64,000 nucleotides of DNA from the NCBI GenBank assembly GCA_041748655.1, contig JBGTCV010000089.1, forward strand, positions 43,366 through 107,365, written 5' to 3'. The stretch is from Leptofilum sp041748655 (lineage in GTDB: Bacteria; Chloroflexota; Anaerolineae; Promineifilales; Promineifilaceae). The position numbers and the translations under genes are program-made. This document shows, piece after piece, positions 1 to 8,034 of this stretch. Numbering within the stretch: the first letter of the stretch is position 1; each line of letters opens with the position of its first letter. A model generated the notes under the pieces. It ran no database searches, was not told the DNA's origin, and worked only from the letters and a program-made list of their open reading frames with translations.

Positions 1-1
1 G

Positions 2-268
2 CCGCTCTCTAAAGCCCCTATCCTCATCCTGGCGCTTTTTGGCTTTTTAGGCAGTTGGGACAGCCTGGCCTGGCCCATTCTGGTGACTCGCTCGCTTGCA
101 TGGCGTCCAATTTCATATGGGCTACAAAGTTTCTTGCAGGAAGCTGGCAGTTTTGTCCATTTACAAATGGCAGGAGCTGTTATTACGATGTTACCAATTT
201 TAATCATCTACTTCTTTACCCAGCGCCAATTCATAGAGGCGATGACCCGGTCTGGTTTAAAAGGGTAA
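2..268 (+). CDS. Carbohydrate ABC transporter permease, C-terminal part (MalG-like)
   Basis: The reading frame is open from the window edge and ends at a TAA at 266-268, so only the last 88 residues are present. They contain hydrophobic segments and the C-terminal signature of the second sugar-type permease (FFTQRQFIEAMTRSGLKG), which in MalG/UgpE-type permeases reads FxQRxFIxGxxxGAxKG. By family knowledge it forms the membrane channel of a binding-protein-dependent importer for a sugar or sugar-like compound. The family 1 solute-binding lipoprotein starting at 534 is a plausible partner, although the 265-base gap and the permease-before-receptor order leave room for separate transcription. 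The start and the ATPase lie outside the window. Confidence 0.85.
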   Translation, partial: PLSKAPILILALFGFLGSWDSLAWPILVTRSLAWRPISYGLQSFLQEAGSFVHLQMAGAVITMLPILIIYFFTQRQFIEAMTRSGLKG

Positions 269-327
269 CCATCACCCAATTTATCATTGAAAACCTATTG
301 TTGACCAAAATTTTTTGCAAGGAGGTG

Positions 328-384
328 ATGCTATCGGTAAATGTAAAAGCTGGGCAAAATAGCTTGACTAAGGTGAATTTATAA
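328..384 (+). CDS. Possible 18-codon peptide behind a near-perfect Shine-Dalgarno
   Basis: AAGGAGGTGATG (319-330) is an almost perfect anti-16S match and merges into an ATG at 328 that opens an 18-codon frame ending at TAA 382-384. The spacing is shorter than usual, so translation is uncertain. A small hairpin (ACCCG/CGGGT, about 385-402) follows. The stretch 269-533 has no other gene candidate. It may be a leader peptide or chance. Confidence 0.2.
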   Translation: MLSVNVKAGQNSLTKVNL

Positions 385-533
385 CCCGTTCGCTGCGGGT
401 AAAAAATCACGATACGCCCTTAGTTAGTACTATTTTTTGCCTGGAAAATTTCATCAATGATTACAGATTAAAGAATAGTTACCAATCTGTAATTAACTTT
501 TTTTAAAATGAGTTAGTTTCGAGGAGAAGACAA

Positions 534-2063
534 ATGTCTAAAAAATATGTGAAATGGTTCATGCTTCTGGCCTTAATTGTGCCCATGTTCCTGGTTGCCT
601 GTGGCGGCGCTGCAGAAGAACCAGTTCAGGATGCTGTCGCAACTGTCCAAGAGACAGTTGCTGATGTAACTGAAGAAGCTGAAGAAGTCATGGAAGAGAC
701 TGAAGAAGTGGCTGAAGAGGTCATGGAAGAGGCTGAAGAAGTTGAAGAGGTTATGGAAGAGGTGATGGAGCCGTGTGCGCCAGCCAGCGATGGACCGCTT
801 GCCGGTGTTGATCCACGTGGCCAAACGGTTGTCTGGTGGCACAATCACAGTGGCAGCCGTGAAGGCAGATTGATTGAGATCATTGATGATTTCAATGCAG
901 ACAACGAATGTGGCATCACGTTGGAACCACTGAATCAGGGTGGTTACAATGATATTCGTAACGCTGTAAACGCCAGCGTCGCGGCTGGTGAAGTGCCTGC
1001 CGCTCTCGTCGTTGGGTACCAGAACGACCAGGCTTTCTACCAACTCAACAACACCCTGGTTGACCTGAATGAATATCTGACCGATCCACACTGGGGGCTT
1101 TCGTCTGATGAGCAAGCAGCTTTTTACCAAAGCTTCTTTAACCAGAGCATTCACGTCGCTTTTGACGATCAACGCTTAGGCTTCCCGCCCAATCGTTCGA
1201 TTGAACTGCTGCACTACAACAAAACTTACCTGGAAGAGCTGGGCTACGATGCGCCGCCAGCAACCCCAGAAGAATTTGTAGAGATGTCTTGTGCGGCCGC
1301 TGCGGCCAGCGCCAGCGGTGTTGGTGGCTATGTACTGCGAGATGATGCTTCGGCAATGGCTGCCTGGACCTATGCTTATGGTGGCGACATCCTGAATGCA
1401 GATGGCACTGAGTATGTTTACAATGGTGCCGCTACCGTTGCGGCTATGGAAATGCTGCAAGAACTGGCCAATCCAGGTGAAGATGGCCTGGTTTGTGCTT
1501 ACTTCTCTGATGGCTTCCCCAACCCTGAGGTTGCCAACCGGAATGCTTTGTTCGCGATGGGCTCCAGCTCGGGTATCCCGTTCTACGAGGGTGACTTTGC
1601 AACGGTAGCTAGCGAAGCTGGCCGCGACGTAGACGAGTATGCTGTCGCAGCTATTCCCCACACCACGCCAGACCCGGTTATGAATATCTACGGTGGCGAT
1701 GTGATGATTGTGCGTACCACACCAGAACAGCAGCTGGCTGCCTGGGAGTTTGTGAAATGGTTTACCTCTCCAGAGATTCAGGCGCGCTGGGCTGTTGCCA
1801 GCAACTACTTCCCAACCAACTCCGGTAGTGTTGAATTCCTCGGTGATTACACGGCAGAAAATCCGGTTTATGGCCAGGCTTTGGAGCTGCTGCAATATGG
1901 CGCGTTTGAACCACAGCTGATCTCTTATCAATCTGTGCGCGATGCAGCGCAGCAGGCTTACAATGTCATTATTCAGGGTGGCGATGTTCAGGCTACGCTG
2001 GATGATCTGACTGAGCTAGCGAATGAGCTGCAAGCTGAGCTGTTGGAAGAAATTGGTAATTAG
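534..2063 (+). CDS. Extracellular solute-binding lipoprotein, family 1 (sugar ABC importer)
   Basis: The 509-residue protein has a lipoprotein signal peptide with lipobox LVAC (Cys23). A very acidic linker follows (residues about 30-80), a run of EEVMEE/EEAEEV-type words, then a periplasmic-binding fold of family 1 (MalE/UgpB type: VVWWHNHSGS start, ALVVGYQNDQ, FYEGDFA, and a C-terminal VKWFTSPEIQARWA segment). It is expected to sit lipid-anchored outside the membrane and to deliver a sugar or related solute to an ABC permease; the ligand cannot be read from sequence. A GAGGAG Shine-Dalgarno at about 521 supports the ATG at 534. The acidic spacer is repetitive at DNA level (GAAGAAG/GAAGAGG) and gives misleading long antisense frames. 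It carries no exact ACGGCCGT octamer. Confidence 0.9.
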   Translation: MSKKYVKWFMLLALIVPMFLVACGGAAEEPVQDAVATVQETVADVTEEAEEVMEETEEVAEEVMEEAEEVEEVMEEVMEPCAPASDGPLAGVDPRGQTVVWWHNHSGSREGRLIEIIDDFNADNECGITLEPLNQGGYNDIRNAVNASVAAGEVPAALVVGYQNDQAFYQLNNTLVDLNEYLTDPHWGLSSDEQAAFYQSFFNQSIHVAFDDQRLGFPPNRSIELLHYNKTYLEELGYDAPPATPEEFVEMSCAAAAASASGVGGYVLRDDASAMAAWTYAYGGDILNADGTEYVYNGAATVAAMEMLQELANPGEDGLVCAYFSDGFPNPEVANRNALFAMGSSSGIPFYEGDFATVASEAGRDVDEYAVAAIPHTTPDPVMNIYGGDVMIVRTTPEQQLAAWEFVKWFTSPEIQARWAVASNYFPTNSGSVEFLGDYTAENPVYGQALELLQYGAFEPQLISYQSVRDAAQQAYNVIIQGGDVQATLDDLTELANELQAELLEEIGN

Positions 2064-2085
2064 TCGTTAGGATAATGAGGTTGAT

Positions 2086-2103
2086 GGGAAACGGCCGTTT
2101 CCC
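2086..2103. repeat. 18-bp perfect palindrome, longest copy of the ACGGCCGT family
   Basis: GGGAAACGGCCGTTTCCC is a perfect 18-bp palindrome, just behind the solute-binding protein gene. It is the longest example of a word found about 110 times in the window (core ACGGCCGT, commonly extended to AAACGGCCGTTT). Other long perfect copies are CGAAACGGCCGTTTCG at 7443-7458 and GGAAACGGCCGTTTCC at 31584-31599. Most copies lie within coding sequence. Confidence 0.95.
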
Positions 2104-2123
2104 ACCAGCAGTTGCGAAACAAA

Positions 2124-2161
2124 TAACAGGGCAGGGTACCAACAATCATCCTGCCCTGTTA
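2124..2161 (+). terminator. Strong intergenic hairpin after the solute-binding protein gene
   Basis: A 12-bp perfect stem (TAACAGGGCAGG / CCTGCCCTGTTA) encloses a 14-base loop. There is no T-run after it, so it is a candidate stem-loop terminator or mRNA end-protecting structure, placed before the phnD promoter. Confidence 0.55.
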
Positions 2162-2183
2162 TGTACCACCAGAATCTACCCAT

Positions 2184-2211
2184 TTGTCACCATTTCGCCC
2201 CATGATATAAT
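2184..2211 (+). promoter_or_regulatory. Sigma-70-type promoter of the phnD gene
   Basis: TTGTCA (2184-2189), a 16-base spacer and TATAAT (2206-2211), preceded by TGA so that it also forms an extended -10 (TGNTATAAT). It lies 86 bases upstream of the phnD start and behind a hairpin, which suits the first gene of the importer. Confidence 0.7.
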
Positions 2212-2224
2212 CTCAGGGTAGTTA

Positions 2225-2249
2225 CTGTCATTTCGCCCATTGTTACAAT
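2225..2249 (+). promoter_or_regulatory. Second promoter-like copy with CTGTCAT word upstream of phnD
   Basis: CTGTCAT (2225-2231), CATTTCGCCC (2229-2238) and an extended -10 TGTTACAAT (2241-2249). CATTTCGCCC is an exact repeat of 2191-2200, so the promoter region is partly duplicated 38 bases apart. CTGTCAT equals one half of the enterobacterial Pho box, but the expected 11-base direct-repeat spacing is not present. Confidence 0.4.
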
Positions 2250-2297
2250 TTTTAGCAAGCTTTTGGGCTTTCCCTTGTGTTTTTTAAGGAGGAATCG

Positions 2298-3482
2298 ATG
2301 AAAACACGACATATGTTGAAGCTTTTGGTCGGTGTGTCTGCGCTTCTGTTCATCATTGCAGCCTGTACACCCCAATCTGTTGAAGTTACCCGCGTCGTAA
2401 CCCAAACAGAACAAATTGAAGTCCCCGTTGAAGTTGAAGTCCCCGTTGAAGTAACCCGCGTCGTTACCGAAACAGAAACTATTGTAGAAGAAGTCATGTC
2501 CGAAGAAGCAGTGCTTGGCTCTGAAGAGCGCCCCATCAAGGTATTGTTTGTGCCTTCAGTAGACGTTGACCAGATTATCACTGGTGGTGAAGTTTTAGCC
2601 AATGCCCTCAATGAAGCAACCGGAATGAACTTCGTCGTGAGCGTACCTACCAGCTACGCAGCCACCATTGAAGAAATGTGTGCCTCCCCCGACGACACCA
2701 TTGGCTTTATTCCCGCTCAGGGTTACGTCTTGGCCAATAACCGCTGTGGTGTTACCGTTGGTGGCGCGGCCGTTCGCTTTGGCCTCTCCTGGTATGCTGC
2801 CCAATATGTTGTGCCGTTCGATAGTCCAGCTGAATCTCTGGAAGATTTGGAAGGCGCCACCTGGTGTATTCCTGACTTCGGCTCTACTTCCGGCTATCTC
2901 TACCCCAGCGCTGAATTCGCCGCTTTGGGCGTTGAGACGGGTGAGGTTATCGAGGCTGGCGGACACAATGGTTCAATGTTAGGCGTCGTGAATGGCGATT
3001 GTGATTTTGGTACAGCATTCTTCAGCCCGCCGCTGCTGCCCAACTATGCTCGTGAATGGGCCTATGGCGTAGATGATCCAGAAATCTGGCGTGAGATTGA
3101 TGAGAGCCCGGTACGGAATGACGCAGGTCGTACCTTTGTCGGTGGTGATCCGGCTGACGGTGGCTATCGTATTCTGGACGCACGCACTTCCGTTATGGAA
3201 ACTGCACCAGACATCTTCGACCAAACCCGTATTCTGGCCATTACAGACCGCATCCCCAATGATACGGTTTCGTTTGGCCCAGAATTCCCGCTTAACACCG
3301 CCAATAGAATTGTCAACGCTTTGATCGAGTTCACGGCATCTGAAGCGTGTGCAGAGTCAATCTGCTCTGAAGATTTCTATAGCTGGACCGGCCTGGAAGC
3401 GGTTACCGACAGCTTCTATGATCCGGTACGCTCTGCTATGGACTTCCTCGGCATCACCGAAGAAGATATTCTGGGAGGCTAA
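2298..3482 (+). CDS. phnD: Phosphonate/phosphite ABC transporter substrate-binding lipoprotein (PhnD-like)
   Basis: The 394-residue lipoprotein (lipobox IIAAC, Cys23) has a VTRVVT/VEVPVEV-type spacer (residues about 27-65). The PhnD family core follows (RPIKVLFVPSVDVDQIITGG start, ALNEATG, ATWCIPDFGSTSGYLYPSA, FFSPPLLPNY). PhnD-like proteins bind phosphonates, phosphite or hypophosphite at the outer membrane face and feed PhnC/PhnE. The ATG at 2298 is chosen over an earlier in-frame start at 2277 because AAGGAGGA sits directly before it and the signal peptide then begins normally. A good promoter lies upstream and a T-tailed terminator follows, so phnD may be made in excess of the downstream genes. 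Gene order supports the assignment; the exact ligand is unknown. Confidence 0.88.
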   Translation: MKTRHMLKLLVGVSALLFIIAACTPQSVEVTRVVTQTEQIEVPVEVEVPVEVTRVVTETETIVEEVMSEEAVLGSEERPIKVLFVPSVDVDQIITGGEVLANALNEATGMNFVVSVPTSYAATIEEMCASPDDTIGFIPAQGYVLANNRCGVTVGGAAVRFGLSWYAAQYVVPFDSPAESLEDLEGATWCIPDFGSTSGYLYPSAEFAALGVETGEVIEAGGHNGSMLGVVNGDCDFGTAFFSPPLLPNYAREWAYGVDDPEIWREIDESPVRNDAGRTFVGGDPADGGYRILDARTSVMETAPDIFDQTRILAITDRIPNDTVSFGPEFPLNTANRIVNALIEFTASEACAESICSEDFYSWTGLEAVTDSFYDPVRSAMDFLGITEEDILGG

Positions 3483-3503
3483 ACAAATCATTAGCTTCTA
3501 ATG

Positions 3504-3540
3504 GAAGCCGGACGGGCAGCACTGTTCGTCCGGCTTCTTT
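3504..3540 (+). terminator. Rho-independent terminator after phnD
   Basis: An 11-bp perfect stem (GAAGCCGGACG / CGTCCGGCTTC) with a 12-base loop, followed by TTTATTTA. Placement 22 bases after the phnD stop suggests partial termination before the ATPase gene. Confidence 0.8.
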
Positions 3541-3663
3541 ATTTACTCACTTGTGTTACTTGCTCTAGACCCCAAGGGTCTCTAAAAGAATAGCTTCCCG
3601 GATTAGGCGAGTGAGCAATCCCTCTCTAATTCTCCACTCTCTAATCTCAACACGTAAGTGTTC

Positions 3664-3728
3664 AGGTGCAACGCACTTTTTCCAGAGTAATGCGCAACAA
3701 CGATGTCGTTTACAAGTGCGTCGCACCT
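3664..3728. repeat. Long imperfect inverted repeat between phnD and phnC
   Basis: AGGTGCAACGCACTT (3664-3678) pairs with AAGTGCGTCGCACCT (3714-3728) with one mismatch, enclosing a 35-base structured loop that contains AACGA/TCGTT. A smaller hairpin AGACCC/GGGTCT lies at about 3570-3584. The 286-base gap between phnD and phnC holds no gene. The element could be a dispersed repeat or a regulatory leader. Confidence 0.6.
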
Positions 3729-3768
3729 CTAGGAATCTCATTTTCGTTCCTTAAGGCCTTAAATTCTC

Positions 3769-4521
3769 ATGTTAAAAATCCAGAATCTGACAAAAGTTTA
3801 CGAAGATGGCACTGTAGCGCTCAAAGACGTTAGTTTTGAAGTGCCAGATGGTGAATTTGTGGCCGTGATCGGCTTAAGCGGCTCCGGTAAAAGCACGCTG
3901 CTGCGCTGCATCAACCGGCTGATTGAACCCACCTCCGGCCACATGTGGTGGAATGGCATCGAACTTTCGGAAGTGTCTGGCGAAGAGCTGCGCCGGGCGC
4001 GCCGCCAGATTGGCATGATTTTTCAACATTTCAATCTGGTCAACCGTTCCACGGTATTGACCAACGTCCTCAGTGGGCGGCTGGGTTACGTCAATCCCAT
4101 CGCCAGCGTTTTGGGACGCTTCCCAGCGGCCGATATTCAACGCGCCCACGCCAGCCTGGACCGCGTAGGCATTCGCGACAAGGCGGAAAATCGAGCCGAT
4201 GAGCTAAGCGGTGGCCAGCGGCAGCGGGTGGGTATTGCCCGCGCCCTGATGCAGGAGCCCAAAATGATTTTGGCCGATGAGCCGGTAGCCAGCCTGGATC
4301 CGGCGCTGGCGCACAGCATTATGCGCCATTTACAGCAGATCAATCGCGAAGACAAAATCACGGTTTTATGCAGCCTTCACTTTTTGGATTTGGTGCAGCA
4401 GTACAGCACACGGGCTATTGCTCTGAATGAAGGTCGTTTGGTCTTCGACGGCACGCCAAAAGAAATTGATGACGCGAAATTTATTGAGATTTACGGCCGT
4501 GAAGCAGAGCGGATCGGTTAA
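3769..4521 (+). CDS. phnC: Phosphonate ABC transporter ATP-binding protein (PhnC-like)
   Basis: A 250-residue ABC ATPase with Walker A GLSGSGKST (residues 35-43), the Q-loop region IFQHFNLV, signature LSGGQRQRVGIARAL, Walker B MILADEPVASLDP and an H-loop region (LCSLHFLDL). Length, the FNLVNRSTVLTNVLSGRLG stretch and the position between phnD and two phnE genes fit PhnC, the cytoplasmic motor of phosphonate-type importers. The Shine-Dalgarno is weak (AAGG about 12 bases upstream). The gene ends within a word-repeat hairpin region that separates it from phnE1. Confidence 0.92.
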   Translation: MLKIQNLTKVYEDGTVALKDVSFEVPDGEFVAVIGLSGSGKSTLLRCINRLIEPTSGHMWWNGIELSEVSGEELRRARRQIGMIFQHFNLVNRSTVLTNVLSGRLGYVNPIASVLGRFPAADIQRAHASLDRVGIRDKAENRADELSGGQRQRVGIARALMQEPKMILADEPVASLDPALAHSIMRHLQQINREDKITVLCSLHFLDLVQQYSTRAIALNEGRLVFDGTPKEIDDAKFIEIYGREAERIG

Positions 4522-4594
4522 CCGTAATCGGTAATCGGTGAATGGCGCATGGAGATATTGCCGATAACGAATTACGGCATACCAATTACCGACC
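4518..4594. repeat. Reiterated-word inverted repeat (GTAATCGGT type)
   Basis: GTAATCGGTAATCGGTG on the left is answered by CCGATAAC...CCAATTACCGACC on the right, an imperfect dyad built from the word GGTAATCGG. A related half copy lies at 10894-10923 after the serC-like gene. It begins at the phnC stop codon. Confidence 0.6.
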
Positions 4595-4615
4595 AAGAAC
4601 TCTAAAGAGCGATCC

Positions 4616-6286
4616 ATGAAAAATGAGAAAAACAACGGCCGTTTCCCTCAATGGTGGAAAACGGCCGCTATCATCCTGGTGATTTTTTTGCTTTATGCCT
4701 ATGGCCTTCAGGTAACAAAGGTTAATCTGCGGGAACCCTTGCAGCCCAGGCGGCAAGAAAATCTGGTGAGCTTGCTGCGCAGCTTTGCCCGGCCAGAACT
4801 GTTTGACTATGAAACGGAGACGCGGCGTACGGCCGTTTCCCTGCGTATGCCCTGCCCTGAAACAATTAGAGGCTCCCAGGTCTCCTTTGAGGGGCGGCAG
4901 CTGCTGATGACGCCCAACTGCGCCACCACCACCCAGGATCCGATCACCATTATTGGCAGCGGTTTCCTGCCCAATGCAGAAATAATCATTGCCTGGATCC
5001 CGCTCGGTGCCACCACCTCCCGCCGCATTATGTCCTTTAAGGCAAGTGCTGCCGGTGACTTCAATGTCACCTTCACCATGCCAGATATTCGCCCCAGCGA
5101 AGAAGCACAAAGGCTGGAAGTTGTTGAAATCGTAGACCGCAGCATTGTAGGGCTAAGCGCCACCACCTATGAAGCGCTGGATAAAATCGTCGAGACCGTC
5201 CTAATGGCTTTGATGGCCTCCACCATCGGCACACTGATCTCTATACCCCTTTCCTTCATTGCTGCCCGCAATTTGATGCAAAACGTGAAAGCGCCGATGA
5301 CGAGCATCATGTCTGGGCTTATTTTGCTGCCCATTTTTGGCGGACTGGCATTCTGGCTGGGGCGGCTGCTGGTGGGGCCGCTGCTGAGTGCAGACAGTAC
5401 GGTTTTATCCTCTATGCAAACTGGTTTAGCGCCGTTGGGCTTTGTCGGCAACTTTATTTTTGTGCTATTTGAGCTGATCATTCTGCTGCTGCCCCTGACG
5501 CTGGGATTTGCCGGCGCACTGCTGGCAAATCTGGTAGGCAGCCGGTTTGGGGAGCAAGTTACCATGCGGCTGCCAGAAGCGACGGTCCGCATTTTGACCT
5601 TTGCGACGACTTTGTTGGGAACGGCCGTACTCTTCATCCTCATCTCCTACTGCCTGATCTGGATCAATCTGCTCGGCATTCGTGAATTTTTCCCCGAAAC
5701 AATTCAGGAACAAATCGCCCAATTTGCCCTGCCTGGGCTTGGCCTGGGCTTGCTGGCAGCGTTGTGGACCTTACGTGCTCCGGCCAAGCACCATTACCCC
5801 ATCGGCCTGGTCATCTATAACATCACCCGTACCATCTTCAACGCCGTCCGTTCCATTGAACCGTTGATGATGGGCTTTGTCTTTGTGGTTTGGGTAGGGC
5901 TGGGGCCGTTTGCCGGTATCATGGCACTCACCCTGCACTCCATGGCGGACCTGGGCAAACTGTTCTCTGAAGAAGTAGAAAATATCGATGAAGGGCCCGT
6001 GGAGGCAATTACCGCCACCGGAGCCAGCCAGCTGCAACGCATCGTTTACGCCGTTGTGCCTCAAATTACGCCGCACTACATCGCCTACATCTTTTACCGC
6101 TGGGATATTAACGTGCGTATGTCCACCATCATCGGTTTTGTGGGCGGCGGGGGCATCGGCTTTGTGCTGCAACGGAATATCAACCAGCTGCTCTACTCAC
6201 GGGCGGCCGTGATGGTAATAGCTATCGCCATTGTTGTCATCGTGTTGGATAACGTCAGCGCCAAGGTACGCAGCCGCATTATCTAA
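4616..6286 (+). CDS. phnE: Phosphonate ABC transporter permease, oversized (PhnE-like 1)
   Basis: The protein is 556 residues, about twice a usual PhnE. Visible parts are an N-terminal membrane segment (about 16-38), an extracytoplasmic beta-rich insert of roughly 120 residues with two Cys (about 80-102), the start of the permease domain (LISIPLSFIAARNLM), an extra stretch of about 170 residues with several hydrophobic helices, and the classic PhnE C-terminal part. That part includes RSIEPLMMGFVFVVWVGLGPFAG, the ATPase-contact loop EAITATGASQLQRI and WDINVRMSTIIGFVGGGGIG. It should form the importer channel with PhnE2. Start codon support is modest (AAAGAG). The first codons contain two CGGCCG words, giving NNGRFP and KTAAII. 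Confidence 0.88.
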   Translation: MKNEKNNGRFPQWWKTAAIILVIFLLYAYGLQVTKVNLREPLQPRRQENLVSLLRSFARPELFDYETETRRTAVSLRMPCPETIRGSQVSFEGRQLLMTPNCATTTQDPITIIGSGFLPNAEIIIAWIPLGATTSRRIMSFKASAAGDFNVTFTMPDIRPSEEAQRLEVVEIVDRSIVGLSATTYEALDKIVETVLMALMASTIGTLISIPLSFIAARNLMQNVKAPMTSIMSGLILLPIFGGLAFWLGRLLVGPLLSADSTVLSSMQTGLAPLGFVGNFIFVLFELIILLLPLTLGFAGALLANLVGSRFGEQVTMRLPEATVRILTFATTLLGTAVLFILISYCLIWINLLGIREFFPETIQEQIAQFALPGLGLGLLAALWTLRAPAKHHYPIGLVIYNITRTIFNAVRSIEPLMMGFVFVVWVGLGPFAGIMALTLHSMADLGKLFSEEVENIDEGPVEAITATGASQLQRIVYAVVPQITPHYIAYIFYRWDINVRMSTIIGFVGGGGIGFVLQRNINQLLYSRAAVMVIAIAIVVIVLDNVSAKVRSRII

Positions 6287-6302
6287 AATAGACATTATTG
6301 GG

Positions 6303-6347
6303 ATTAACGCAGATTAAAGGCAAAAAATCTGCGAAATCTGCGTTAAT
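6303..6347. repeat. Perfect 13-bp inverted repeat, AGATTAACGCAGATT family
   Basis: ATTAACGCAGATT (6303-6315) and AATCTGCGTTAAT (6335-6347) pair perfectly. Longer relatives of the same words occur at 31489-31542 and 44951-45019. It fills the gap between the two permease genes. Confidence 0.8.
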
Positions 6348-6373
6348 GTGCGGATTATTTTTAGAGGAATTGT

Positions 6374-7945
6374 ATGACCAAGCGGAAACAGGACGAGAAA
6401 ACACCAGCCAGACAAGCGCTGCAAACCTTTTTGGCGTTTGTGCTTTTATTTTTGCTCTACGCTGTTGCTGTGCAGGTAACAGAAATCGATCTGGGCAGGC
6501 TGCGATCAGAGACTCGGCAGACCCAGCTGGTTGGCGTGCTGCGTTTTCTGGCAGACCCGGCGATTACCCAACCAGACCTCATCGACCCGTTGTTTGTAGA
6601 GGAAACGGAACCCTATAGCCTGACCGAAACCAGCGTCAACACATTAAGCCTCATTGTAGAAACAATTTTTATGGCGCTGTTGGCAACGACGGTTGGTACG
6701 CTGCTGGCCATTCCCGTTTCCTTTTTAGCCGCTCGCAACCTGATGCTGGAAGTCACTTCCCCGCTGGCCAGCTTTATGCTCGGTCTGGCGCTGCTGCCGT
6801 TGGGCGGGGCGCTGGGGCTGCTGGGTGCACGACAAATGGTGAGTTTTGCCGTTAACTTTAACCAGCAGCCAACCACGGCGCTGGCCATGCTGCTGGTAGC
6901 CGTGACTATCATCTGGGGGCTGCGGCGCTTTGGGCCACCCATCATTACGGAACAAAAACGCTCGACGAGGGAAACGGCCGTTGCCATCGGCGAACTAATC
7001 CTGTTTATCTTGCTCACCCTCTTTAGTCTGGCGCTCCTGGTCACGCTGGGTCAGGTCACAGGCACCTGGCTCACCGCCCAGCTGAATGCCGCAGCCTTTC
7101 CCCTGGGCAGCTTTACGGTGAACTTTAGCTTTGTGGGCAACTTCTTCAATATTGTCGCCGATTTTCTTAGCCTGGTTTTACCGGTATTCACTGCGCTGCT
7201 GGCCGGTTTTGTGGCCATGCTGTTTGGCAGCCGGTACGGGCAAGAAGCGGTGCTGCGCCTTAGCGGCACGCCCGCCCGAACGTTAACGGCCGTTTGCACC
7301 TTTGTCGGAACGGCCGTCCTTGTCTACGGCATTGGCACCATCCTGAACTGGCTGTACCTGTTCGACAATCCGGCCAACTGGACCACCATTCCCGCCCTGG
7401 CGCTGGGTGGTGCAGCAGCAGTTGGCTCGTTGTTTGTGGCCCCGAAACGGCCGTTTCGCATCGGGTTTGCCATCTACACCCTGGCCCGCGGCATCTTCAA
7501 CACCCTGCGCTCCATCGAGCCGCTCATCATGGCCATCGTCTTTGTGGTCTGGGTTGGCCTGGGGCCGTTTGCCGGGGTGATGGCCCTGACGCTGCACACC
7601 ATCGCCGCCCTGGGCAAGCTGTTCTCCGAACAAATTGAAGGCATCGACGAAGGCCCCATCGAAGCCGTCACCGCCACTGGCGCCAATCGGCTGCAAACCA
7701 TTGTTTTTGCCGTGATTCCGCAAATTATTCCCCCCTACATCGCCTACACGCTCTACCGTTGGGACATCAACGTGCGCATGTCCACCATCATCGGTTTTGT
7801 GGGTGGCGGCGGCATCGGCTTTCTGCTCAGCCAGAGCATTCGCCTGCTGCGCTACCGCGAAGCCAGCGTCATGATGCTGGCCATCGCCATCGTGGTTTCG
7901 CTGCTGGATTACCTTAGCTCCAGCGTGCGCCGCCGCATAATCTAA
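6374..7945 (+). CDS. phnE: Phosphonate ABC transporter permease, oversized (PhnE-like 2)
   Basis: A 523-residue paralogue of the preceding permease. It lacks the beta-rich N-terminal insert but shares the first membrane segment, the LLAIPVSFLAARNLM block, the additional middle hydrophobic module and a nearly identical C-terminal part (RSIEPLIMAIVFVVWVGLGPFAG, EAVTATGANRLQTI, DINVRMSTIIGFVGGGGIG). The two genes probably arose by tandem duplication and encode a heterodimeric channel. A GAGGA Shine-Dalgarno precedes the ATG at 6374. The gene carries four exact ACGGCCGT octamers. Confidence 0.88.
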   Translation: MTKRKQDEKTPARQALQTFLAFVLLFLLYAVAVQVTEIDLGRLRSETRQTQLVGVLRFLADPAITQPDLIDPLFVEETEPYSLTETSVNTLSLIVETIFMALLATTVGTLLAIPVSFLAARNLMLEVTSPLASFMLGLALLPLGGALGLLGARQMVSFAVNFNQQPTTALAMLLVAVTIIWGLRRFGPPIITEQKRSTRETAVAIGELILFILLTLFSLALLVTLGQVTGTWLTAQLNAAAFPLGSFTVNFSFVGNFFNIVADFLSLVLPVFTALLAGFVAMLFGSRYGQEAVLRLSGTPARTLTAVCTFVGTAVLVYGIGTILNWLYLFDNPANWTTIPALALGGAAAVGSLFVAPKRPFRIGFAIYTLARGIFNTLRSIEPLIMAIVFVVWVGLGPFAGVMALTLHTIAALGKLFSEQIEGIDEGPIEAVTATGANRLQTIVFAVIPQIIPPYIAYTLYRWDINVRMSTIIGFVGGGGIGFLLSQSIRLLRYREASVMMLAIAIVVSLLDYLSSSVRRRII

Positions 7946-7948
7946 GTT

Positions 7949-8017
7949 TTTACCGCAGAGGGCGCAAAGAACGCAAAGTTCTTTTATCTCCGCGCTCTCT
8001 GCGTCCTCTGCGGTAAA
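7949..8017. repeat. Inverted repeat of the CGCAGAG/CGCAAAG family
   Basis: TTTACCGCAGAGG (7949-7961) pairs perfectly with CCTCTGCGGTAAA (8005-8017). The inner parts repeat CGCAAAG and CTCTGCG words. Relatives lie at 11810-11886, 56951-57017 and 59989-60061, and single arms at 13043-13075 and 27590-27616. Confidence 0.8.
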
Positions 8018-8034
8018 TTTCTTGGGAGCTTTTC

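Noticed and set aside
573..1172. 199-codon minus-strand frame rich in Phe/Ser/His words
   Set aside because: It is the antisense image of the Glu-rich linker in the solute-binding lipoprotein.
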